This document shows positions 25,281-35,369 of a stretch of DNA of 64,000 bases, one piece after another. The translations under genes were made by a program, and so were the position numbers. The notes beneath the pieces were generated by a model. The model worked only from the letters and a program-made list of their open reading frames with translations, was not told the DNA's origin and did not search any database. The stretch's first letter is position 1, and each line of letters starts with the position of its first letter. The DNA comes from Butyrivibrio sp. (GTDB taxonomy: Bacteria > Bacillota > Clostridia > Lachnospirales > Lachnospiraceae). The stretch spans positions 19,884-83,883 of the forward strand of contig SVGB01000016.1 of assembly GCA_015056565.1 (NCBI GenBank). Reading direction: 5' to 3'.

Positions 25281-27389
25281 ATGATCAAAGCAAGCGCATT
25301 AACAGAGGAGTTTGGAAGTCTTGTATTTAACGACAAAGTAATGAGGGACCGCCTTCCAAAGGACATCTACAAGGCAGTTCACAAAACTATAGAAAAGGGC
25401 ACGCACCTTGAGCTTGATGTAGCCAACTGCGTGGCAGCAGTAATGAAGGAATGGGCAGTTGAAAACGGAGCCACCCACTTCACACACTGGTTCCAGCCAA
25501 TGACTGGCCTAACAGCAGAAAAGCACGACAGCTTCATTTCACCTATGGATGACGGCACAGTGATCATGGAGTTTTCAGGAAAAGAGCTTGTAAAGGGCGA
25601 ACCTGACGCATCAAGTTTCCCATCTGGCGGCCTTCGTGCAACCTTCGAAGCAAGGGGCTACACAGCCTGGGATCCTTCATCACCAGCATTCATCAAGGAC
25701 GGATCTCTTTACATCCCAACAGCTTTCTGCTCCTACGGCGGAGAAGCTCTTGATAAAAAGACACCTCTCCTTCGCTCAATGGAAGCTCTGTCAAACGAGG
25801 GCGTCAAGCTCCTTCACCTTCTTGGTTATGGAGACGTAGGAAGAGTTAACACCACCATCGGTTCAGAGCAGGAGTATTTCCTTATCGACAAGGACGATTA
25901 CAAGAGGAGAAAAGACCTTTTGTTCACAGGAAGAACTCTTATCGGAGCTCCTGCAACAAAGGGTCAGGAGATGGAAGATCACTACTTCGGCGTTATCAAG
26001 CCCAAGGTTTCAGAATACATGCATGACCTTGACGAAGAGCTTTGGAAGCTTGGAATCCCAGCAAAGACCAAGCACAACGAGGTTGCTCCATCCCAGCACG
26101 AGCTGGCCCCTGTATTTGAGACAGCAAACATCGCTGTTGACCACAACCAGCTCACAATGGAGGTTATGAAAAAAGTTGCTGACAGGCATAACTTTGCATG
26201 CCTCCTTCATGAAAAGCCATTCGAGGGCATCAATGGATCAGGTAAGCACAACAACTGGTCAGTGTGCACAGACACAGGTATCAACCTTCTTGACCCAGGT
26301 AAAAAGCCTGCAGAGAACATTCCTTTCCTGGCATTCCTTACAGCTGTAATTGCAGCGGTTGATGAGTATGCACCAATCCTTCGCCTGTCTGTTGCATCAG
26401 CAGGAAACGACCACAGACTTGGCGGTAACGAGGCACCTCCAGCTATCATTTCAATCTTTGTAGGTGATGAGCTGGCAGAGGTATTAAAGGCCCTTGAGGA
26501 AGGCGCTGATTACCAGGGACAGGGCAAGTCCCAGATGTCCATGGGAGCCACAGTACTTCCACACTTCATCAAGGACAACACAGACAGAAACAGGACTTCA
26601 CCTTTCGCATTTACCGGCAACAAGTTCGAGTTCAGAATGCCAGGTTCCTCAGTTTCTGTAGCAAACGCCAACATCGTCCTCAACACAGCAGTTGCAGAGG
26701 AAGTTAAAAAGATCTACGAAAAGCTTCAGGGTGTAAGCGAAGAAAGCCGCAAAGACAAGGTGATCGAAGTGCTCAGGGAAACACTCATAGAGCATAAGAG
26801 AGTTCTTTTCAACGGAAATGGATACACAGACGAGTGGGTAGAAGAAGCAGCAAGGAGAGGTCTTCCAAACCTTAAATCCCTCCCAGATGCAATGCCTTAC
26901 TGGATCAGCGAAAGCACTGTTGAGCTCTTTACAAAGCACGGCATCTTCACCAGGGAAGAGATCTTATCAAGATACGAGATCCTTCTTGAGAACTACTCAA
27001 AGTCAGTACACATCGAAGCTCTCACAATGCAGGAGATGGTGAGAAAAGACCTTACGGAAGGCCTTGTAGCTTATGAGAAGGACCTGACAAAAGAAATCCT
27101 CCAGAAAAAGAGTGTCCTTGAGGGAGCAGGCTGCATCCTTGAAACCGGCGTACTTAAAGGCCTGGAAGAAGCTTCTGAAAAGATGTGCGCAGCCCTTGAT
27201 AAACTCTCAAAGGATACAAAGACTGCTGAAGAAAAGACTGAGAGTCTTGAGATTGCAGAGTACTACGAAAAGACAGTGCTTGCAGATATGGATGAACTCA
27301 GGAAATACGCGGATGCAGCAGAGGCACTTATCCCTGATAAGTACTTAAGCTACCCAACATACGGACAGATGCTTTTCTCACTCAGATAA
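25281..27389 (+). CDS. glnN: Glutamine synthetase type III
   Basis: 702 residues, the size of GSIII, which is larger than GSI (about 450). Typical GSIII sequences are FTHWFQPMTGLTAEKHDSF, LRATFEARGYTAWDPSSPAF, GSEQEYFLID, KHNEVAPSQHELAPVFE and the ATP-site FEGINGSGKHNNWS. It makes glutamine from glutamate and ammonium and supplies both asnB and gltBD in the same operon. AGGAGG at 25268-25273 precedes the ATG. Tyr397-type adenylylation control of GSI does not apply to this class. Confidence 0.95.
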   Translation: MIKASALTEEFGSLVFNDKVMRDRLPKDIYKAVHKTIEKGTHLELDVANCVAAVMKEWAVENGATHFTHWFQPMTGLTAEKHDSFISPMDDGTVIMEFSGKELVKGEPDASSFPSGGLRATFEARGYTAWDPSSPAFIKDGSLYIPTAFCSYGGEALDKKTPLLRSMEALSNEGVKLLHLLGYGDVGRVNTTIGSEQEYFLIDKDDYKRRKDLLFTGRTLIGAPATKGQEMEDHYFGVIKPKVSEYMHDLDEELWKLGIPAKTKHNEVAPSQHELAPVFETANIAVDHNQLTMEVMKKVADRHNFACLLHEKPFEGINGSGKHNNWSVCTDTGINLLDPGKKPAENIPFLAFLTAVIAAVDEYAPILRLSVASAGNDHRLGGNEAPPAIISIFVGDELAEVLKALEEGADYQGQGKSQMSMGATVLPHFIKDNTDRNRTSPFAFTGNKFEFRMPGSSVSVANANIVLNTAVAEEVKKIYEKLQGVSEESRKDKVIEVLRETLIEHKRVLFNGNGYTDEWVEEAARRGLPNLKSLPDAMPYWISESTVELFTKHGIFTREEILSRYEILLENYSKSVHIEALTMQEMVRKDLTEGLVAYEKDLTKEILQKKSVLEGAGCILETGVLKGLEEASEKMCAALDKLSKDTKTAEEKTESLEIAEYYEKTVLADMDELRKYADAAEALIPDKYLSYPTYGQMLFSLR

Positions 27390-27400
27390 AGAAATTTTTG

Positions 27401-27429
27401 CCCCGCCGCAGGGAATCTACGCGGCGGGG
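27401..27429 (+). promoter_or_regulatory. GC-rich hairpin between glnN and gltB
   Basis: A 9-bp perfect stem CCCCGCCGC / GCGGCGGGG around an 11-base loop, 12 bases after the glnN stop and 24 bases before gltB. It has no T run, so it is more likely a 3'-end stabiliser or processing site within the operon than a terminator. Confidence 0.6.
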
Positions 27430-27452
27430 AATTTGACGCAAGGTAGGACAAA

Positions 27453-30400
27453 ATGGAACCTATAATGAATGAAAGAGACGCCTGCGGAATAGGCGCAGTT
27501 ATAAATATCGACGGAAAGCCTGACAACAAGGTACTTGACGATGCTCTCTCAATCGTTGAAAAGTTAGAGCACCGTGCTGGAAAAGACGCAACCGGAAAGG
27601 TTGGAGACGGCGTAGGTATCCTTGTGCAGATTTCACACGACTTCTTTAAGAAGGCTGTAAAGGGAGATGGACTTACTATTGGAGGCAAAGGAGACTACGG
27701 CATTGGAATGTTCTTTTTGCCCCAGGATCCCATGAAGCGCATGTTTGCAAAGCGCATGCTGGAAGTCATCGCAGAAAAAGAGAACCTCACAGTCCTTGGC
27801 TGGAGAGATGTTCCCACTCACCCTGAGATCCTTGGGAAGGTGGCAGTAGCCTGCATGCCCTATATTTCACAGTGTTTTGTGAAAAGACCTGCAGATGTAG
27901 CAAAGGGCATCGACTTTGACAGGAAACTATATTGCCTTCGCAGGGAGTATGAGAAGTCTTCTGATGATACTTATATCTGTTCATTTTCATCAAGGACCAT
28001 TGTATATAAGGGCATGTTCCTTGTAGGGCAGCTAAGGCTCTTTTACCAGGACCTTCTTGACCCTGAGTACAAGACTGCAATTGCCATGGTCCATTCAAGA
28101 TTTTCTACCAATACAACGCCGTCCTGGCAGAGGGCACATCCATACAGGATGATAGCCCACAACGGCGAGATCAACACCATAAGGGGTAACAGCGACAGGA
28201 TGCTTGCAAGGGAAGAGACCATGTCCTCGGATGTGTTTGGCGATGACCTTTCAAAGGTTTACCCGGTCATCGCATCCTCTGGCTCTGACTCTGCAATGCT
28301 TGATAATACCCTGGAATTTCTCTACATGAATGGCATGGATCTGCCTCTTGCCATGATGCTCACAATCCCTGAACCCTGGAAGCACAACGACTTTATGGCT
28401 CAGGACAAAAAAGATTTCTACCACTATTACGCTACAATGATGGAGCCCTGGGACGGGCCGGCGGCAGTTCTTTTCACCGACGGAGAGGTGTTTGGAGCAA
28501 CCCTTGACCGAAATGGCCTAAGGCCCTCAAGATACTATGTCACCAAGGACGGAAGGCTTATCCTGTCTTCTGAAGTTGGTGTTTTGGACATCCCGGAGGA
28601 GAACATCCTTAAAAAATCAAGGCTGTCACCAGGTCACATGCTCCTTGTGGACACTAAAAAAGGCCGCATCATTTCAGATAAGGAGTGCAAGGATGGTTAT
28701 GCGAAAAAGAGTCCTTACGGCGAGTGGCTTGACAGGTATCTTCTGCACCTTGCTGATCTGAAGATCCCTAACAAGAAGATCGAGGTCCACAGTCAGGAAA
28801 TGAGGGACAAGCTCTACAAGGTCTTTGGCTACTCCTACGAGGATGTGAAGGATCAGATCATGCCCATGGCCACAGCAGGCATAGAGCCCACAGTTTCCAT
28901 GGGAAGCGATATTCCGCTGGCTATGCTCTCTGACCATCACCAGATGCTGTTTTGTTATTTCAAGCAGCTCTTTGCTCAGGTTACAAATCCGCCGATCGAT
29001 TCCCTTCGCGAGAAGGTTGTCACCGATACCACAGTGTACATCGGATCTGACGGCAATCTTTTAAAAGAAAAGAACGACAACTGCAGAGTGCTGGAGGTCA
29101 ATAACCCCATACTTACTGGCGTTGACCTTATTAAGATAAAGGCTCTGGACCAGCCGGGATTTAAGGTTGAGACCATATCTCTTTTGTATTATAAGAACAC
29201 TTCCGTTGAAAAAGCTCTTGAGCAGCTGAACATCTCAGTTGACAGGGCAGCCCAGGAAGGCGCCAACATCATCGTATTGTCCGACAGGGGCGTTGATGAA
29301 AACCACATGCCGATTCCGTCACTTCTTGCTGTATCCTCAGTGGAGCAGCATCTTGTGCGGACCAAGAGGCGCACAGCGGTTTCCATCATTCTTGAAAGCG
29401 GAGAGCCAAGGGACGTTCACCAGGTGGCAACTCTGCTTGGTTTTGGTGCAAGAGCCATCAACCCATACCTGGCCCACGAGTGCATCGCAGAGCTTATCGA
29501 CATCGGAATCCTTGATAAGGATTATCATACGGCAATCGCAGATTACAACAAGGCTCTTCTTGGTGGCGTTGTTAAGATCGCAGCAAAAATGGGTATCTCA
29601 ACCCTTCAGTCCTATCAGTCCGCAAGGATATTTGAGGCAATTGGCCTTTCAAAAGAGCTTATAGACAAGTATTTCACCGGAACCACCAGCAGAGTTGGCG
29701 GTATCGGCATAGAGGAGATTGGCGAGGACGTTGAAAAGCGTCATAACAGAGCCTTCGACCCTCTTGGACTTCATACGGATGAGAGCCTTGACTCCTTTGG
29801 TTTCCACTCTCTTAGAAGCGGCGACAACATGGAAGACCACATGTACAGTCCCAAAACCATCGTGACACTGCAGAGAGCAGTAAGGGAAGGAAACTACGAG
29901 CTGTTTGGGCAGTACACAGACATGGTGGACGACGAGAACAGACCTCATACGTTGAGAGCTCTTTTGTCCCTGGTCCCAGCAGGTAAGCCCGTTCCTATCG
30001 AGGAAGTTGAAAGCGAAGAAAATATCGTAAAGAGATTCCAGACAGGAGCCATGAGCTACGGATCTCTTTCCAAGGAGGCCCACGAGACACTGGCAATCGC
30101 CATGAACAGGCTCGGTGGAAAGAGCAACACCGGTGAAGGCGGAGAACTTCCTGAGAGATTTGGAACCGAGAAAAACAGCGCAGTTAAGCAGGTTGCATCG
30201 GGACGTTTTGGCGTATCCAGCAGTTACCTCTTAAGTGCAAAAGAGATACAGATAAAGATGGCACAGGGCGCCAAGCCTGGAGAGGGCGGACACCTGCCAG
30301 GCAAGAAGGTTTACCCGTGGGTAGCTAAGACCAGATTTTCAACTCCGGGAGTAGCCCTTATTTCACCGCCACCTCACCATGATATCTATTCCATCGAGGA

Positions 30401-32006
30401 TCTGGCACAGCTTATTTACGACCTTAAAAATGCCAACGACAAGGCGAGGATATCAGTAAAGCTGGTATCTGAGGCGGGAGTTGGAACTATTGCATCCGGT
30501 GTTGCAAAGGCAGGAGCTCAGGTTATCCTCATATCTGGATACGACGGCGGAACAGGAGCTGCACCTTCATCCTCCGTGCACCACGCAGGACTTCCATGGG
30601 AGCTGGGGGTAAGCGAAGCCCATCAGTCCCTTATAGACAACGGCCTTAGAAGCCACGTGGTACTGGAAACTGACGGTAAGCTCATGACAGGAAGAGACGT
30701 TGCTATTGCGGCTCTTCTTGGAGCAGAGGAATTTGGCTTTGCCACAGCGCCCCTTGTATGTATGGGCTGCATGATGATGAGAGTCTGCAACAAGGACACC
30801 TGTCCTGTGGGCATCGCAACCCAGAACGAGGAGCTTAGAAAGCGCTTTAAAGGAAAACCTGAGCATGTCATGAACTTCATGCTCTTTATCGCAAGACAGC
30901 TCCGTGAGATCATGGCGGAGCTTGGCTTTAGGACAGTAGAAGAGATGGTTGGAAGGACCGACTGCCTGAAGATGCGAAGCTATGAGGGAACTTCAAGGCA
31001 GGCAAGGAAAAATGCAGCTGATCTTTCAAGGATACTGGATGGAAGATATGCAGGATGCGAAAAGAGCTCTTTTGACCAGAAAGATGCCTTTGACTTTGGC
31101 CTTGAAAAGACGCTGGATAGCAGGGTTCTGATCCCTGAGTATGAGAAGAATAAAAAGAGCCTGAAGGCAGCAGGCAGCAGAGCGGAAAGAGAAGGCTCAG
31201 CGTCAGGCGGCAAGAGTGCAGATGTGGTCCTTGATGTATCAAGTACTGACAGAAGCTTTGGAACTCTTCTTGGCAGCAGGGTCACAGCTGACTTTGGAAA
31301 TTCTCTTTCTGAGGATTCATTTGTGGTTGAGGCCCATGGCGGCGGAGGCCAGTCCTTTGGCGCATTCCTTCCAAAGGGTGTTACACTGCGTCTTTACGGC
31401 GATGCCAACGACGGCTTTGGAAAGGGCTTATCTGGCGGAAAGGTTGTAGTAAGGCCTTCTGAGAAAGCCACTTACAAGGCACATGAAAATATCATAATCG
31501 GTAACGTTGCTCTATACGGTGCAACTGCAGGAAAAGCATATATTTGCGGCGCAGCAGGCGAGAGGTTCTGCGTGCGAAACTCCGGCGCTGTGGCAGTTGC
31601 TGAAGGGTGCGGCGATCACGGCCTTGAATACATGACCGGGGGACGAGCAGTGATCCTTGGCATGACAGGCAAAAACTTCGCGGCAGGTATGAGCGGTGGA
31701 ATCGCCTATGTCCTTGACAGGGAGCACACTCTTTACCTTCGAATGAACAAGGACATGGCATCCCTATACGAAGTTACGGAGAAGTACGATATTGCAGAGC
31801 TTAAGGCGATCCTTGAGGACTATGTAGCAGAGACTGATTCTGAGTTTGCAAAAGAGATCCTTGATAACTTTGAGGAGAATGTATCTGACTTTAAGAAGAT
31901 CGTGCCAAACGACTACCAGAAGATGATCACAGCCATTGGCAGGTATGAGGAGCAGGGAATCGATCACGAGCATGCAGTTTTGGAAGCTTTTAAAGAGATG
32001 GCGTAA
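27453..32006 (+). CDS. gltB: Glutamate synthase large subunit GltB
   Basis: 1517 residues with the full GltB layout. The N-terminal class II amidotransferase has its nucleophile at Cys11 (ERDACGIGAVINIDG), so a 10-residue propeptide is removed. The central domain comes next, then the FMN barrel (GGKSNTGEGGE, ISVKLVSEAGVGTIASGVAKAGA), the 3Fe-4S cluster ligands in MGCMMMRVCNKDTCPVGIATQ, and the C-terminal glycine-rich beta-helix (GGRAVILGMTGKNFAAGMSGG). It makes two glutamates from glutamine and 2-oxoglutarate. A low-complexity linker SRAEREGSASGGKSA precedes the last domain. gltD follows after 23 bases. Confidence 0.96.
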   Translation: MEPIMNERDACGIGAVINIDGKPDNKVLDDALSIVEKLEHRAGKDATGKVGDGVGILVQISHDFFKKAVKGDGLTIGGKGDYGIGMFFLPQDPMKRMFAKRMLEVIAEKENLTVLGWRDVPTHPEILGKVAVACMPYISQCFVKRPADVAKGIDFDRKLYCLRREYEKSSDDTYICSFSSRTIVYKGMFLVGQLRLFYQDLLDPEYKTAIAMVHSRFSTNTTPSWQRAHPYRMIAHNGEINTIRGNSDRMLAREETMSSDVFGDDLSKVYPVIASSGSDSAMLDNTLEFLYMNGMDLPLAMMLTIPEPWKHNDFMAQDKKDFYHYYATMMEPWDGPAAVLFTDGEVFGATLDRNGLRPSRYYVTKDGRLILSSEVGVLDIPEENILKKSRLSPGHMLLVDTKKGRIISDKECKDGYAKKSPYGEWLDRYLLHLADLKIPNKKIEVHSQEMRDKLYKVFGYSYEDVKDQIMPMATAGIEPTVSMGSDIPLAMLSDHHQMLFCYFKQLFAQVTNPPIDSLREKVVTDTTVYIGSDGNLLKEKNDNCRVLEVNNPILTGVDLIKIKALDQPGFKVETISLLYYKNTSVEKALEQLNISVDRAAQEGANIIVLSDRGVDENHMPIPSLLAVSSVEQHLVRTKRRTAVSIILESGEPRDVHQVATLLGFGARAINPYLAHECIAELIDIGILDKDYHTAIADYNKALLGGVVKIAAKMGISTLQSYQSARIFEAIGLSKELIDKYFTGTTSRVGGIGIEEIGEDVEKRHNRAFDPLGLHTDESLDSFGFHSLRSGDNMEDHMYSPKTIVTLQRAVREGNYELFGQYTDMVDDENRPHTLRALLSLVPAGKPVPIEEVESEENIVKRFQTGAMSYGSLSKEAHETLAIAMNRLGGKSNTGEGGELPERFGTEKNSAVKQVASGRFGVSSSYLLSAKEIQIKMAQGAKPGEGGHLPGKKVYPWVAKTRFSTPGVALISPPPHHDIYSIEDLAQLIYDLKNANDKARISVKLVSEAGVGTIASGVAKAGAQVILISGYDGGTGAAPSSSVHHAGLPWELGVSEAHQSLIDNGLRSHVVLETDGKLMTGRDVAIAALLGAEEFGFATAPLVCMGCMMMRVCNKDTCPVGIATQNEELRKRFKGKPEHVMNFMLFIARQLREIMAELGFRTVEEMVGRTDCLKMRSYEGTSRQARKNAADLSRILDGRYAGCEKSSFDQKDAFDFGLEKTLDSRVLIPEYEKNKKSLKAAGSRAEREGSASGGKSADVVLDVSSTDRSFGTLLGSRVTADFGNSLSEDSFVVEAHGGGGQSFGAFLPKGVTLRLYGDANDGFGKGLSGGKVVVRPSEKATYKAHENIIIGNVALYGATAGKAYICGAAGERFCVRNSGAVAVAEGCGDHGLEYMTGGRAVILGMTGKNFAAGMSGGIAYVLDREHTLYLRMNKDMASLYEVTEKYDIAELKAILEDYVAETDSEFAKEILDNFEENVSDFKKIVPNDYQKMITAIGRYEEQGIDHEHAVLEAFKEMA

Positions 32007-32029
32007 GGAGCGTTGGGAGACTTTTAGTT

Positions 32030-33580
32030 ATGGGAAAAGAAACAGGATTTCTTGAATTTAACAGAATGAATAATGGGGACGTGCCTCCACTTGAGAGAAT
32101 AAAAAGCTTTGAGGAATTCCATACTCCTTTGATGCCGGAGAGTAGGAGGCAGCAGGCTGCAAGGTGTATGAACTGCGGAGTGCCCTTTTGCCAGTCAGCC
32201 ATGAACCTGAGCGGGATGGTGGTTGGCTGTCCTCTGCATAACCTGATCCCTGAGTGGAACGATGAGATCTATAAGGAACACGACGAGCATGCATTTAACA
32301 GGCTCCATAAGACCAGCAATTTTCCTGAGTTCACAGGTCGTGTGTGCCCGGCTCTTTGTGAGAAGGCATGCATGTGCGGTCAGTACGGAGATGCTGTCAC
32401 AGTTCACGACAATGAGCTGTTCCTGGTGGAAAGAGCTTATGAAAAGGGTTATGTAAAGCCCCTTGCTCCAAAGGTAAGAAGCGGTAAGAAAGTTGCCGTT
32501 GTCGGAAGTGGCCCATCAGGCCTTGCAGTTGCAGATGAACTCAATCACAGAGGGCATCTGGTTACAGTATTTGAGCGCGAGGATGAGATCGGCGGACTTT
32601 TGATGTACGGAATTCCCAACATGAAGCTTGATAAGAGCGTCATTAAGCGCAGAAGAAAGCTCATGGAGGAGGAAGGCGTTAAGTTTGTCACAGGCGTAGA
32701 TGTAGGCAGGGATAAGGATTCTCGTGAAATCTTAGATGGGTTTGATGCAGTAGTTTTGTGCTGTGGGTCCAAGAAGCCAAGGTCTCTGGCTGTTGCTGAA
32801 CCAGGCAAGGTAGGCGGTGTATATTATGCTGTCGACTTTCTGACCCGGAATACCAAGGCGCTTATGAAGGCTTCAGACAGAAGCGTTGCAGCCCTTAAGG
32901 AAGTTGGTGGTTACATCGACGCTGCAGGTAAGAACGTTGTCATCGTCGGCGGCGGAGATACAGGTAACGACTGTATTGGAACAGTCATAAGGCAGGGCGC
33001 AAAGAGCGTCACAGCCCTTGAAATGATGCCAAAGCCACCAGTTACCAGGGCGGCGTCAAACCCTTGGCCAGAATGGCCAAAGACCCTCAAGACCGACTAC
33101 GGCCATGAGGAAGCTATCGCAGTATACGGCTCAGATCCACGAGTATTTGAGACCACAGTAAAGAGCATCAATGTGGACAAGAAAGGTCATCTAAAAGAAA
33201 TTGAGACCGTCAAGGTTGCCTTCAAGGACGGCAAACTCACTGAAGTTCCCGGCTCCGAGAAAAAGCTTAAGTGCGAGCTTCTCCTTATCGCTGCAGGTTT
33301 CATCGGCTGCGAGGACTACACCGCCAAGGCCTTTGATCTAAGACTATCACCCCGCGGAACCGTCGAGCCCATGACAAGACACGGGGACGGTTCTACTGTC
33401 TCATTGCATGCAACCGGACACGGGGACGGTTCTACTGTCAGCATTTACCGCGCCGGCCAAAAGCTCTTTTCCGCAGGGGACATGCGTCGCGGCCAGTCTC
33501 TTGTAGTCTGGGCCATCGCCGAAGGCAGAGCCTGCGCCAGGGAAGTTGATGAATTCCTTATGGGGTATTCGAATCTGTAA
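32030..33580 (+). CDS. gltD: Glutamate synthase small subunit GltD with a repeat-derived insertion
   Basis: 516 residues. The N-terminal 4Fe-4S domain ([22 protein letters not shown]) is followed by FAD ([22 protein letters not shown]) and NADPH ([14 protein letters not shown]) domains. It passes electrons from NAD(P)H to GltB. The C-terminal hallmark [21 protein letters not shown] is intact. Just before it, residues about 450-471 ([20 protein letters not shown] and VS) are encoded by two family A repeats at 33376-33441. Both units are in frame and without stops, adding about 22-24 residues in what is normally a short surface loop. It is the last gene of the operon. Confidence 0.94.
   Translation: MGKETGFLEFNRMNNGDVPPLERIKSFEEFHTPLMPESRRQQAARCMNCGVPFCQSAMNLSGMVVGCPLHNLIPEWNDEIYKEHDEHAFNRLHKTSNFPEFTGRVCPALCEKACMCGQYGDAVTVHDNELFLVERAYEKGYVKPLAPKVRSGKKVAVVGSGPSGLAVADELNHRGHLVTVFEREDEIGGLLMYGIPNMKLDKSVIKRRRKLMEEEGVKFVTGVDVGRDKDSREILDGFDAVVLCCGSKKPRSLAVAEPGKVGGVYYAVDFLTRNTKALMKASDRSVAALKEVGGYIDAAGKNVVIVGGGDTGNDCIGTVIRQGAKSVTALEMMPKPPVTRAASNPWPEWPKTLKTDYGHEEAIAVYGSDPRVFETTVKSINVDKKGHLKEIETVKVAFKDGKLTEVPGSEKKLKCELLLIAAGFIGCEDYTAKAFDLRLSPRGTVEPMTRHGDGSTVSLHATGHGDGSTVSIYRAGQKLFSAGDMRRGQSLVVWAIAEGRACAREVDEFLMGYSNL
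33376..33441. repeat. Family A repeat, two head-to-tail copies inside gltD
   Basis: Copies at 33376-33405 and 33417-33441 share GACACGGGGACGGTTCTACT and flank the small palindrome TTGCATGCAA. The arrangement matches 7443-7508, which lies between genes. Here the element is read through as His-Gly-Asp-Gly-Ser-Thr-Val-Ser, twice. Confidence 0.93.
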
Positions 33581-33615
33581 GTGGATTTTTGTCTGGTTTT
33601 TTGCTATTCAAATTG

Positions 33616-33625
33616 CTGTATACAT
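33616..33625. promoter_or_regulatory. Possible weak TTGTATACAA-like site upstream of purF
   Basis: CTGTATACAT matches 8 of 10 positions of the palindrome found at the amt, asnB and livJ promoters. It is 213 bases before purF, a glutamine-using gene. I do not see a clear promoter at a fixed distance, so this is weak. Confidence 0.25.
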
Positions 33626-33724
33626 CAGTGATCATTTTATTGAATTCGTGCATATTTTAGGGTATCCAATCCTATTTCAAAAGGATATAATTCCTCTTGG
33701 AATATATTAATGGGAATGAATGAA

Positions 33725-33802
33725 CCTCAAAAGCTTACAAATTCCCTTTGACGAGGTTAAGCGATTAGCCTCGAGGAAAAGGGAATTTGTAAGCTTTTGG
33801 GG
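33725..33802. repeat. Long inverted repeat in the gltD-purF gap
   Basis: Arms 33725-33749 (starting CCTCAAAAGCTTACAAATTC) and 33778-33802 are complementary over 25 bases with one G-T pair. The 28-base centre contains a second small stem (CGAGG/CCTCG). No T run follows, so it is not a terminator. It ends 35 bases before the purF start and would be part of the purF leader. It is unrelated in sequence to families A-D. Confidence 0.8.
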
Positions 33803-33837
33803 TGGACTATATTCTATGAAAATACTGGAGGAAGCAT

Positions 33838-35226
33838 ATGTCTTTTGACGTAATGGATAAGGTTCACGAGGAATGCGGCGTGTTTGGAATTTATGCTCCC
33901 GCAGGAACTGAGGTGGGTCGCGATATTTACTATGGCCTGATGGCGCTGCAGCACCGCGGTCAGGAATCAGCCGGCATTTCAATCTCTGATACTCAGGGCC
34001 CTAAGGGAAACATCACTACCAAGAAGGGAATGGGCCTTGTAAATGAAGTCTTTAACAAAAAAGATTTCGAGACCCTCAAGGGAAATATCGGCGTTGGCCA
34101 TGTTCGCTACTCCACCACAGGCGGCAGCTGCATCGAGAATGCTCAGCCTATTGCCATGAATTACATCAAGGGAAGCCTTGCCCTGGTCCATAACGGCAAC
34201 ATCATGAACGCCGACGAGATCAAGGAAAAGCAGATGTACAGGGGTCAGGCACATTTTACAACTTCCGATTCAGAGGTCCTTGCCTACGAGATCATCAGCG
34301 AGAGGATCCGCTCAGCCAGCATTGAAGAGGCTGTTATCAGAGTCGCAGGAACTCTTAAGGGCGGCTATGCCTGCATCATCATGAGCCCTCGCAAGCTGGT
34401 GGCAGTCAGAGACCCCTTCGGCATCAAACCCCTTGTTCTTGGGAAAAGAGATGGAGCCTTTATTCTGGCTTCTGAGACCGCTGCAATTGACGCAGTTGGC
34501 GGACAGTTTGTAAGAGACATTAAGCCCGGAGAAATAGTAACTGTCACAGAGGATGGGCAGCTTATCAGCAACGAATCCTTATGCCAGAAACATCACGCTC
34601 ACTGCGTATTTGAGTATATATATTTTGCAAGAACAGATTCTGTTATAGATGGAATCCTTGTTCATGAAGCCAGGATCAGAGCAGGAGAGGCCCTCGCCAA
34701 AAGACTTCCTGTGGAGGCAGACATTGTTGCAGGTGTTCCGGACTCAGGTCTTGCAGCGGCGGAAGGCTATGCCAAGGCTTCAGGAATTCCATTTGCCATT
34801 GCTTTCCACAAGAACAGCTATATTGGAAGGAGCTTCATCAAGCCCACTGACGAAGAGAGAAATTCCGCAGTTCATATGAAATTAAACGTCCTTAGGGATG
34901 TGGTAAAAGATAAGAGGATAGTTCTCATAGATGACTCCATCGTTCGTGGAACTACCATGAAATATATCATTGAGATGCTTCGCTTATCTGGCGCCAAAGA
35001 AGTACATGTAAGGATCAGTGCACCACCTTTCCTGTATCCTTGCTACTATGGCACAGATGTTCCAAGCTCAGGCCAGCTCATAGCTTCCGAGCACTCCTAC
35101 GAAGATATCAGACAGAGGATCGGAGCAGATTCTCTTGCATATCTTCAGATAGAGGATTTCAAGGAAATGCTTGGAAATCTTGAGCTTTGCAAGGCCTGCT
35201 TTGACAGCAAGTATCCTGTAGAATAA
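33838..35226 (+). CDS. purF: Amidophosphoribosyltransferase PurF
   Basis: 462 residues. Cys13 in HEECGVFGIYA is the amidotransferase nucleophile after removal of a 12-residue propeptide, as in the Bacillus-type enzyme; LQHRGQESAGI follows. The PRTase loop VLIDDSIVRGTTMKYI is intact (IVLIDDSIVRGTT). Several Cys residues, including the C-terminal CKAC pair, fit the Fe-S-containing class. It makes phosphoribosylamine, the first committed step of purine synthesis. GGAGGAAG precedes the ATG. It stands alone here, without other pur genes, between the gltD operon and a terminator. Confidence 0.95.
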   Translation: MSFDVMDKVHEECGVFGIYAPAGTEVGRDIYYGLMALQHRGQESAGISISDTQGPKGNITTKKGMGLVNEVFNKKDFETLKGNIGVGHVRYSTTGGSCIENAQPIAMNYIKGSLALVHNGNIMNADEIKEKQMYRGQAHFTTSDSEVLAYEIISERIRSASIEEAVIRVAGTLKGGYACIIMSPRKLVAVRDPFGIKPLVLGKRDGAFILASETAAIDAVGGQFVRDIKPGEIVTVTEDGQLISNESLCQKHHAHCVFEYIYFARTDSVIDGILVHEARIRAGEALAKRLPVEADIVAGVPDSGLAAAEGYAKASGIPFAIAFHKNSYIGRSFIKPTDEERNSAVHMKLNVLRDVVKDKRIVLIDDSIVRGTTMKYIIEMLRLSGAKEVHVRISAPPFLYPCYYGTDVPSSGQLIASEHSYEDIRQRIGADSLAYLQIEDFKEMLGNLELCKACFDSKYPVE

Positions 35227-35239
35227 AAAACATGACACG

Positions 35240-35314
35240 GTGAGTCAGTGGGGACGTTACAGCTTGACTCACTGGAGAGCAGTGAGTCAAACTGTAACGT
35301 CCCCACTGACTCAC
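35240..35314. repeat. Family B palindromic repeat after purF
   Basis: Arms 35240-35273 and 35281-35314 pair with one mismatch around the loop GGAGAGC. Just before the left arm is GACACGG, the start of a family A unit, so B again touches A sequence. It lies 10 bases after the purF stop. Confidence 0.9.
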
Positions 35315-35325
35315 AATAAGAAAAT

Positions 35326-35351
35326 GCCCCGGACATAGCCCGGGGCGTTTT
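35326..35351 (+). terminator. Terminator of purF
   Basis: GCCCCGG (35326-35332) pairs with CCGGGGC (35340-35346) around a 7-base loop, followed by GTTTTCC. It lies 100 bases after the purF stop, beyond the family B repeat. Confidence 0.8.
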
Positions 35352-35369
35352 CCTGTGTTATGAGTGTTC

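Noticed and set aside
33371..33450. Frameshift or pseudogene in gltD
   Set aside because: The repeat is in frame, contains no stop and is followed by the intact conserved C-terminus, so the gene appears functional.
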